Of a stretch of DNA of 5,432 nucleotides, positions 1-5,432 are shown piece after piece (within the stretch, counting starts at the first letter, position 1; each line of letters starts with the position of its first letter). Origin of the DNA: JBAXTE01 sp964653595 (GTDB taxonomy: Bacteria; Bacteroidota; Bacteroidia; Bacteroidales; WCHB1-69); assembly GCA_964653595.1 (NCBI GenBank), contig CAZZHH010000104.1:1-5432 (forward strand), given 5' to 3'. Below the pieces are notes generated by a model. It was not told where the DNA came from and made no database searches. It saw nothing but the letters and a program-made list of their open reading frames with translations. Both the position numbers and the translations under genes were made by a program.

Positions 1-84
1 TTGAAAAATACCATTAAACCGCTTTGTCCTGTGCTGATGAGGGGTGTGGTGGAAAGTTTGAAACTTGAAAAACTACATGTATAA
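1..84 (+). CDS. possible C-terminal end of an unidentified upstream gene (partial)
   Basis: Frame 1 is open from the left edge of the window for 27 codons and ends with TAA at 82-84. The other two forward frames are closed within the first 35 bases. The predicted tail is basic, ends in LEKLHV, and matches no family that I recognise. Its stop shares one base with the ATG of the SIR2 gene (TAATG), a geometry typical of coupled genes in one operon and the main argument that it is coding. In this genomic setting an hsdS or hsdM end, or another accessory gene, would be plausible, but no motif supports any of them. The stretch is richer in G and C (26 of the first 60 bases) than the genes that follow. 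It could also be non-coding leader or a decayed remnant, since 27 open codons are not significant alone. Confidence 0.35.
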   Translation: MKNTIKPLCPVLMRGVVESLKLEKLHV

Positions 85-86
85 TG
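82..86 (+). other. TAATG stop/start overlap before the SIR2 gene
   Basis: The stop of the left-edge frame (TAA, 82-84) and the ATG of the SIR2 gene (84-86) share one base. An in-frame TGA at 66-68 rules out a longer SIR2 start. No purine-rich ribosome-binding sequence lies at the usual distance; the preceding bases are A/T-rich. If the upstream frame is real, translation of SIR2 would be coupled to it by termination and reinitiation. Confidence 0.45.
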
Positions 87-1292
87 GAAAAGAATAAGGA
101 AGAATTACCAAAATACATATTACTTCAAAGTGAATTCACTCTGTCTTATACAGAAGATGATTGCTTTGTAAACGATAAAGTAATTGAAAATAAAACTGAT
201 CCAAAAGTTTCAGCAAAAGAACTTTGTATTGAAAAACAAAAATCATTTTATGACTCCTTTTTGAAAAGACATTTCAAAAATGTGGTTGTATTAACAGCAG
301 CAGGAACTTCAATGGACAATGGGGCAAAAGATACAAGCGGCAAAACAAGAGATGGACTTTGGGATTATTGCAAAACCGAAATTGATGCTTTTGCTGATAC
401 AATTAAGGACTTTAAATCAAAACCATTTTATTTAAGCAAAGACATTGAAGGATTGTTATCTCATTTAATTTTATTTGAAAAGTTAAATGGTGTAATAAAA
501 AAAGATGAAGTTGTTTTAAGAGAAATACTGGAATCGAAAATTGCACAAGCATGTAAATTGAAGTTGCAACCACATGCACCACATAAAGATTTTCTAAACA
601 AAATCATTGCAAGAAAGCCAAGTGACCCAAGAGTCCAACTTTTTACAACAAATTATGATTTGCTATTTGAAACTGCTGCAAATGAAAGTGGCTTTGTTGT
701 TATTGACGGATTTTCATTTACACAACCGAGAAAATTTTCAGGAAGGTATTTTGACCTTGATATTGTGAACCGCGAAAAAACTAGGATTAAACAAGAAGAA
801 AGTTTTGTTTCAAAGGTTTTTCAGTTCTACAAATTGCATGGTTCGTTAAATTGGTTTAAAGATAGCTCTGAAAATGTTGTGCAACAAGACAATCCATTAA
901 AGCCATTGATAATTTACCCAGCAAGTGAGAAATATGAGAGTTCATACGAGCAACCATATTTTGAAATGATGTCAAGGTTTCAACAAGCATTGCGAAAAGA
1001 AAATACTTTGTTGATTGTAATTGGTTTCGGTTTTCAAGATAAACATATTCAAAATGCAATTATAGAAGCAGTAGAACAAAATCCAAGTTTTCAATTACTG
1101 GTTGTAAACTACAACAGCACTGAGGGAATTGAAACAAACTGTTTGAAATCATTTTTTGTTGATGAAAGTAAGAAGCAAGTAAAACGAAATGTAAATATAG
1201 TTTTTGATACATTCGGTGACTTCACAAAAAAATATCCATCAAATAACACATACATAGAACCAAATAAAGAAACAGGAAATGAATCCTTTTAA
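84..1292 (+). CDS. SIR2-like NAD-binding effector of a SIR2-HerA anti-phage system
   Basis: The 402-residue protein is a SIR2-family (SIR2_2-like) protein, predicted to be cytoplasmic with no signal peptide or membrane segment. Visible motifs: a Rossmann nucleotide-binding loop VVVLTAAGTS at about 67-76 in place of the usual GAGxS; FTTNYD at 187-192 with N190 and D192; KLHGSLNW at 250-257 with the predicted catalytic H252; and IGFGFQDKHI at 313-322, the late SIR2_2 signature. About 60 residues of strand-rich sequence precede the Rossmann loop, and about 80 follow the last motif. Defence proteins of this class hydrolyse NAD+ when phage infection is sensed, and with a HerA partner they form a large ring-like complex reported to have nuclease activity too. 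The neighbouring HerA gene, overlapping by 14 bases, fixes the system assignment. The ATG at 84 is the first start after an in-frame stop. Family assignment is firm; NAD+ depletion by this particular protein is inferred from N190 and H252. Confidence 0.9.
   Translation: MEKNKEELPKYILLQSEFTLSYTEDDCFVNDKVIENKTDPKVSAKELCIEKQKSFYDSFLKRHFKNVVVLTAAGTSMDNGAKDTSGKTRDGLWDYCKTEIDAFADTIKDFKSKPFYLSKDIEGLLSHLILFEKLNGVIKKDEVVLREILESKIAQACKLKLQPHAPHKDFLNKIIARKPSDPRVQLFTTNYDLLFETAANESGFVVIDGFSFTQPRKFSGRYFDLDIVNREKTRIKQEESFVSKVFQFYKLHGSLNWFKDSSENVVQQDNPLKPLIIYPASEKYESSYEQPYFEMMSRFQQALRKENTLLIVIGFGFQDKHIQNAIIEAVEQNPSFQLLVVNYNSTEGIETNCLKSFFVDESKKQVKRNVNIVFDTFGDFTKKYPSNNTYIEPNKETGNESF
1279..1292 (+). other. 14-base SIR2/HerA gene overlap
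   Basis: The HerA gene starts at ATG 1279-1281 inside the last codons of SIR2, which stops with TAA at 1290-1292. An in-frame TAG at 1255-1257 means that no earlier HerA ATG is available. An AGGA at 1274-1277 lies only one base before the start, too close to serve as a Shine-Dalgarno sequence. The overlap implies coupled translation and coordinated amounts of two proteins that act in one complex. Confidence 0.85.
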
Positions 1293-2946
1293 TCATAATT
1301 ATTTTTTGGGTTACATCAATGAGGTTTCGCCCCAGTATGTAAAGGTGCATTTTCCTTCTTCTAATCTGTTGGAAAAATTCAGTCATAAAGGTGTTTTTTA
1401 TGCTGGTGGCAATGTTGGAAATTTTATAGTGATTGAGGGGGCTGAATTCGGCTATCTTGCACGTATAATTGAAATTGAACTGCCTGACGGAGAAAGAAAA
1501 ACGATAAGTGAAAAAGCAATCCAACATGATGAAACAGCATTTCATCCATCAGGTAAAGCGGAACTTCTTTTAAGTTTTAGTGTATTTGAACCAGAAAAAA
1601 CTGAAAAAACTGTTTCAAAATATCCAACAATTGGTGCTAAAGTATATTCATGTTCTGATGAGCAAATTGAAATCTATGTAAGGGAATTTGGCAAAAAGAA
1701 AGGCGACTTAGATAATGTTTATGCTGATTTGGGGAGGCTAACTTCAAATGATGCTAAATGTAAAGTTTCAATTAATTCAATTTTCGGGCGGCATTGTGCA
1801 ATTGTTGGAACAACAGGCGGAGGAAAAAGCTGGACAGTTGCAAAATTAGTTGAGGAAGTTATTTCAAAAACAAATAATAAAGTAATTCTAATTGATGCAA
1901 CAGGCGAATATAAGGACATAAACAAACAAGATGTTGTCTTTGGAGTTAACACATCCTTTCCTTTTAAGTATCTAAATAATAGCGATTTTTGTTTTTTATT
2001 TCAAGAACATTCTCCAAATACAGTGAGTGCGTTATGCGATGCAATACACACTTTAAAACTTATTAATCTTGGAGTTATTACTGATGGTATTAAAATCGGT
2101 AAACCTCAAGATGATTCCATTAAGAAAGTAAGAGATAATGTTCACAGATTTCATAATTGTAATTTCGATATATCGTTACTTGCAAGTCAGGTTGCAAATG
2201 AATGTGTTAAGGGTAAAATGATATCTGGCAGAAATTATTTTGAAGAAGATAATTTCAAACTTGGTTATACTTCACACTTGATTTCAAGAATTAATTTACT
2301 ATTGAATAACACTATTGTATGTTCAGCATTGGGAATTACTTCTAGTTCTGGTTTACCATCTAAAGATATCATTGAAATTATCGATGAATTCCTAAATCCC
2401 TCAAACAATGAATCCCTTTTAAGAATCGGCTTCGAAAAACTCTCATATGATTTTGCAATTCGAGAATTAATTGTTGACTTCCTTTCTTCTCATTTATTGA
2501 AAAAATCGAGGAATGGTGATTTTAATGATAATCCAATTATTCTCTTCATAGATGAAGCACATCAATTTTTAAACAGAAGAATTAATGCAGAAGATAATAC
2601 AACATTCTCATTACAAAATATTGATTTGATTGCGAAAGAATGTCGAAAGTATGGTTTGTTTTTGTGTTTAGCTACGCAAATGCCAAGAGATATTCCAGTT
2701 GGAACTTTAAGCCAAATGGGAACTTTTATTGTTCATAGATTGATAAATGAACAAGATAAAAAATCAATTGAAAGTGCTGCATCTTCAGCAAACAAAAGTG
2801 CTTTATCATTTTTACCAATACTGGGAGAAGGAGAAGCATTATTAGTAGGTGTTGATTTTCCAATGCCTTTATTAGTAAAGATTTCAGAACCTGAAAAGAA
2901 ACCACAATCAAACACACCTAAACTTAAAGCAAAAGCAACGAATTAA
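1279..2946 (+). CDS. herA: HerA-type ATPase/translocase of a SIR2-HerA anti-phage system
   Basis: The 555-residue protein is a HerA/FtsK-superfamily ATPase. A strand-rich N-terminal part (about 1-110) fits the HAS-barrel that HerA proteins use for partner contact and hexamer assembly. The RecA-like core follows: Walker A GTTGGGKS at 177-184 (K183, S184); VILIDATGEY at 202-211, matching the HerA acidic motif (D206, E210); a largely helical insert at about 230-415; Walker B ILFIDEAH at 421-428 (D425, E426); the sensor-like ATQMP at 465-469; and IVHRLINEQD at 484-493, whose R487 is the likely arginine finger. A Lys/Pro-rich tail covers about 537-555. In known systems a HerA hexamer docks SIR2 subunits, and the pair is active only as a complex. 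No dedicated nuclease domain is fused, and NurA is absent, so this is a defence HerA and not the archaeal end-resection type. All catalytic motifs look intact. Family assignment is strong; partnership with SIR2 rests on gene order and overlap. Confidence 0.92.
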   Translation: MNPFNHNYFLGYINEVSPQYVKVHFPSSNLLEKFSHKGVFYAGGNVGNFIVIEGAEFGYLARIIEIELPDGERKTISEKAIQHDETAFHPSGKAELLLSFSVFEPEKTEKTVSKYPTIGAKVYSCSDEQIEIYVREFGKKKGDLDNVYADLGRLTSNDAKCKVSINSIFGRHCAIVGTTGGGKSWTVAKLVEEVISKTNNKVILIDATGEYKDINKQDVVFGVNTSFPFKYLNNSDFCFLFQEHSPNTVSALCDAIHTLKLINLGVITDGIKIGKPQDDSIKKVRDNVHRFHNCNFDISLLASQVANECVKGKMISGRNYFEEDNFKLGYTSHLISRINLLLNNTIVCSALGITSSSGLPSKDIIEIIDEFLNPSNNESLLRIGFEKLSYDFAIRELIVDFLSSHLLKKSRNGDFNDNPIILFIDEAHQFLNRRINAEDNTTFSLQNIDLIAKECRKYGLFLCLATQMPRDIPVGTLSQMGTFIVHRLINEQDKKSIESAASSANKSALSFLPILGEGEALLVGVDFPMPLLVKISEPEKKPQSNTPKLKAKATN

Positions 2947-2964
2947 AATTTTAAATAATAAAAT

Positions 2965-4668
2965 ATGGCAGAATTACACGTAAGTAAAAAGACAATAGGA
3001 AAACTATTAAGCGATATTCAGGGTAATAAATTTATCATTCCTGATTTTCAACGTCCCTATAAATGGGAAAAAGAGAAATGCGAAACGCTATGGAATGACA
3101 TTACTAGTTTTTTTGAAAATGATCCGTCTGACTCAGACTATTTTTTGGGAACTATTGTTTTTGCCGGAGAAGAAAAGAAAGACCCTATTGTAATTGATGG
3201 TCAGCAACGAATTACTTCTTTATTTCTTTTGCTGAGGGCTTTTTATAAAAAGCTGGAAATAATGGCTGAGGACGATGATGTTATAGGTCTTAGAATGCAA
3301 GTAGGCCCTTGCATTTGGGACGTTCATTCCATTTCAAAAAAAGTAAACGATTTTACAAAGATTCATATACTTTCAGAGGTTGCTACTGAAGAAGACAACG
3401 ATACATTCCATGACATTCTAAAAACAGGGAATTACAACGATAAAGCACAAGATAATTATTCTATCAATTATGGTTTCTTTAAAAAAGCATGTGATGATTA
3501 TGCAATGAATAAACCTACTAAATGGTACGACCTATGTGTTACTATTCTTAATCGCTGTATAATCCTACCAATAAATTGCAATACAGAAGATACTGCATTA
3601 ACAATTTTTTCTACTTTGAATGACCGAGGTTTGCCATTGGCTGATTCAGATATTTTTAAAGCTCAGATTTATAAGAATTACTCAAAACCTGATGAGAGAA
3701 AAGAGTTTACAGAACTATGGAAAGAACTGACAGAGATTTGTAAAAAAGGAAGCCTCTCCATTGACGATATTTTCAGATATTATTCACATGTATTACGAGC
3801 AAAAGCAAAGGATAAAACTAAAGAGATTGGTTTAAGAAGGTTTTATCAAGGCAAAGACAATTATTCCAAACTCAAACAAAATGGAGTTATGGATAATATA
3901 ATGTCTTTAGCTTATTTTTGGTTTTATGTTAATTCAAATACCGAACCTGAAAAGGAAGATGGATATATTATTTCAGTTGAAACCCGAAAATACTTGCATT
4001 GCTTTAACCATTATCCAAATGAGTTTTGGAAATACCCAACAAGTATTTTCTTCTTGAAAAATAAGGGTAATGCCTCTTTTGACGATGATTTAAGAGTTTT
4101 TCTAATAAAATTAATGTCGTTTCTATTTGCCAAATTTATTGATACTCCTTCAATCAATGCAATAAAAGACGATATCTATAATGCTTGTATTACTGTAGAA
4201 GAAAACAATGCGTTTGACCGCCAGTTTAAAATGGAAGATGAAAAATTCAGAGAAAAAATTGATGAACAGTCAAGTGCACGTTTAATGCGTCCTTTACTTT
4301 TATTGGATGCCTACTTGAACGAAAATCAGAAAGAGCTTATCAAAAACACTTTCGATATAGAGCATATTTTCCCAAAGAAATGGCAAACTACAAATTATAA
4401 CGGATGGGATGAAAAAGATGCACAAGCATATCTTGACCGATTTGGGAACAAGATTGTTTTTGAGAAAAAACTTAATATTCAGGCAGGCAATGGCTATTTT
4501 GAAAAGAAAAAAGAAAAATATAAAGAATCCGAGATAGCCGTTGTACTTGAATTAGCGAAATATCCTAAAAGCGATTGGGTAAAAGACGATATTGAAAAAC
4601 GTGAGAAGGAGTTTAAAAACCGTATTGTAAAGTTCTTAAATGACAATCTTAATTTGGTTAAAGATTAA
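2965..4668 (+). CDS. DUF262-DUF1524 protein, GmrSD-type predicted restriction nuclease
   Basis: The 567-residue protein joins two domains in one chain. The N-terminal DUF262 (GmrS-like, ParB-type fold) shows IPDFQRPYKW at 25-34, the nucleotide-binding IDGQQR at 77-82, and FSTLNDRGLPL at 215-225. The C-terminal DUF1524 (GmrD-like HNH nuclease) shows FDIEHIFPKKW at 463-473 with H467, GNK at 494-496, LN at 503-504, and a GYFEKKK segment at 510-516. The middle, about 240-440, is helical and probably sets specificity. In the family, the DUF262 domain hydrolyses NTPs and licenses cutting by the HNH domain; studied members attack glucosylated hydroxymethylcytosine DNA (GmrSD, BrxU) or respond to phosphorothioated DNA (SspE). 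Which DNA this one senses cannot be read from the sequence. The start is the first ATG after an in-frame TAA at 2959-2961, with an A/T-only 18-base gap after HerA and no Shine-Dalgarno sequence. It could be an independent type IV enzyme or an accessory of the adjacent type I system. Confidence 0.9.
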   Translation: MAELHVSKKTIGKLLSDIQGNKFIIPDFQRPYKWEKEKCETLWNDITSFFENDPSDSDYFLGTIVFAGEEKKDPIVIDGQQRITSLFLLLRAFYKKLEIMAEDDDVIGLRMQVGPCIWDVHSISKKVNDFTKIHILSEVATEEDNDTFHDILKTGNYNDKAQDNYSINYGFFKKACDDYAMNKPTKWYDLCVTILNRCIILPINCNTEDTALTIFSTLNDRGLPLADSDIFKAQIYKNYSKPDERKEFTELWKELTEICKKGSLSIDDIFRYYSHVLRAKAKDKTKEIGLRRFYQGKDNYSKLKQNGVMDNIMSLAYFWFYVNSNTEPEKEDGYIISVETRKYLHCFNHYPNEFWKYPTSIFFLKNKGNASFDDDLRVFLIKLMSFLFAKFIDTPSINAIKDDIYNACITVEENNAFDRQFKMEDEKFREKIDEQSSARLMRPLLLLDAYLNENQKELIKNTFDIEHIFPKKWQTTNYNGWDEKDAQAYLDRFGNKIVFEKKLNIQAGNGYFEKKKEKYKESEIAVVLELAKYPKSDWVKDDIEKREKEFKNRIVKFLNDNLNLVKD

Positions 4669-4672
4669 AATG
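4666..4672 (+). other. near-zero junction between the DUF262 gene and hsdR
   Basis: The DUF262-DUF1524 gene stops with TAA at 4666-4668, and hsdR begins with ATG at 4670-4672, leaving a single base between them. There is no room for a promoter or terminator, so hsdR must be read from the same transcript or from a promoter inside the preceding gene. Reinitiation after the upstream stop is the likely way that hsdR is translated. Confidence 0.8.
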
Positions 4673-5432
4673 AAATTCACCGAAGAAAAATTAGAACGAG
4701 CTTTTACTGAGTTATTGGGGCAAGAAGGATTTCCCCATCACTTGGGCATTACGATTTCCCGTAATACAGATGAAGTATTGATTGAAGAAGATTTACAGAA
4801 CTTTCTGCTAAACCAATACGCAAGTCAGGGAATTACGGTAAATGAAGTTAAATCTATTATTCTTCAACTCAAATCGCTTCCAGCATCTGACCTTTACGAA
4901 AGCAACAAAACATTTTTAAAAATGCTTTGCGATGGTTTTATTCTAAAACGTGAAGACCGCAACCAAAAGGACATTTACATTCAACTTATTAATTACGCAG
5001 GACTAAACAAACAACGCCAACCCGAAGCAGAACAATTAATTTCAATTGCAGCAGAACCCGAAAAACAATATCCGCCAGACACCAACATTTACAAATTTGT
5101 TAATCAGTTGGAAATTGTCGGCAATGAAAAACGAATTCCCGATGGCATTGTTTATATTAACGGTTTGCCCTTGGTGGTATTTGAATTTAAATCTGCCATT
5201 CGAGAAGAAGCAACTATTTTTGATGCTTTCAAGCAATTAACTGTTCGTTATCGCAGAGACATTCCCGAACTGTTTAAATACAATGCTTTTTGTGTTATAA
5301 GTGATGGTGTAAACAACAAAGCAGGTTCTTTTTTTGCTTCTTACGAGTTTTTCTATGCATGGCGTAGAGTTGCAGGTTTGGCAAAAGATGTTGACGGCAT
5401 CGACAGTATGTTTACACTCATTCAGGGAATGT
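4670..5432 (+). CDS. hsdR: type I restriction enzyme R subunit, N-terminal part (cut by window edge)
   Basis: Only the first 254 residues are present; HsdR proteins are usually around 1,000 residues, so most of the protein, including the helicase motor, lies beyond the right edge. The visible part is the HSDR_N nuclease domain: IPDG at 156-159 (D158), VVFEFKS at 169-175 (E172 and K174), then Q189 and Y194 leading into RRDIPELFKYN. D158, E172 and K174 form a PD-(D/E)xK centre; Q189 and Y194 resemble the HsdR Q/Y motif. With HsdM and HsdS, HsdR translocates DNA and cuts it far from unmethylated recognition sites. The ATG at 4670 opens with MKFTEEKLE, a natural start for this family. An in-frame ATG at 4640 would add ten hydrophobic/basic residues and overlap the previous gene by 29 bases, so it is less likely. 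The reading frame is intact to the edge. Confidence 0.93.
   Translation, partial: MKFTEEKLERAFTELLGQEGFPHHLGITISRNTDEVLIEEDLQNFLLNQYASQGITVNEVKSIILQLKSLPASDLYESNKTFLKMLCDGFILKREDRNQKDIYIQLINYAGLNKQRQPEAEQLISIAAEPEKQYPPDTNIYKFVNQLEIVGNEKRIPDGIVYINGLPLVVFEFKSAIREEATIFDAFKQLTVRYRRDIPELFKYNAFCVISDGVNNKAGSFFASYEFFYAWRRVAGLAKDVDGIDSMFTLIQGM

Noticed and set aside
57..83. Possible Bacteroidota-type promoter (TTTG at 57-60) ahead of the SIR2 gene
   Set aside because: No TAnnTTTG-like -7 element follows at the right distance before the ATG, so one four-base match is not enough to call a promoter.
856..1059. Reverse-strand open frame of 67 codons inside the SIR2 gene
   Set aside because: It lies wholly within a gene with clear family motifs, has no recognisable product, and such frames are expected by chance opposite AT-rich coding sequence.
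1222..1545. Reverse-strand open frame of 107 codons across the SIR2/HerA junction
   Set aside because: It overlaps two well-supported genes. Its Phe/Cys/Ile-rich sequence is what A-rich coding DNA gives on the opposite strand, and no motif or leader supports it.
1719..1952. Reverse-strand open frame of 77 codons over the Walker A region of HerA
   Set aside because: It is a shadow of the conserved ATPase core, with no independent evidence of coding.
2726..2917. Two overlapping reverse-strand open frames at the 3' end of HerA
   Set aside because: Both are short, lie inside HerA, and have low-complexity hydrophobic translations without family features.
2947..2964. A/T-only gap between HerA and the DUF262 gene as a terminator or promoter
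   Set aside because: It has no stem-loop and no G or C at all, and is too short for a full promoter. It fits an A-rich translation leader.
5042..5240. Short open frames on both strands (64 codons each) inside hsdR
   Set aside because: The hsdR frame here carries the PD-(D/E)xK motif and is continuous, so these are chance frames.

Overview
The window is a compact defence locus with four tightly packed genes on the + strand. It is AT-rich, has A-rich leaders with no recognisable Shine-Dalgarno sequences, and gene borders that overlap or nearly touch. This style, together with the look of the HsdR N-terminus, suggests a member of the Bacteroidota. That assignment is an inference from composition and protein style, because no taxonomic marker gene is present.

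Layout: positions 1-84 are an open reading frame running in from the left edge, possibly the last 27 codons of an unidentified upstream gene, whose stop overlaps the next start (TAATG). Positions 84-1292 encode a SIR2-family NAD-binding protein. Positions 1279-2946 encode a HerA-type hexameric ATPase/translocase, overlapping the SIR2 gene by 14 bases. Positions 2965-4668 encode a DUF262-DUF1524 protein of the GmrSD type, predicted to be a nucleotide-dependent HNH nuclease. From 4670 to the right edge runs the N-terminal third or less of HsdR, the restriction subunit of a type I restriction-modification system, including its PD-(D/E)xK nuclease motif. No intergenic space exceeds 18 bases, and I see no terminator or clear internal promoter, so all four genes are probably co-transcribed.

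How they work together: SIR2 plus HerA is an established two-gene anti-phage system in which the proteins assemble into one large complex and act through NAD+ depletion and nucleic-acid processing. GmrSD-type proteins restrict phage DNA, often modified DNA that type I enzymes cannot cut. HsdR cleaves unmethylated foreign DNA together with HsdM and HsdS. The locus therefore looks like a type I restriction operon with extra defence genes placed directly before hsdR. hsdM and hsdS are not in the window and are expected just outside it.

No RNA gene, CRISPR array, insertion sequence, direct repeat or attachment site could be supported. Each gene belongs to a known family. The noteworthy aspect is the combination and its near-zero spacing, not a new protein fold.
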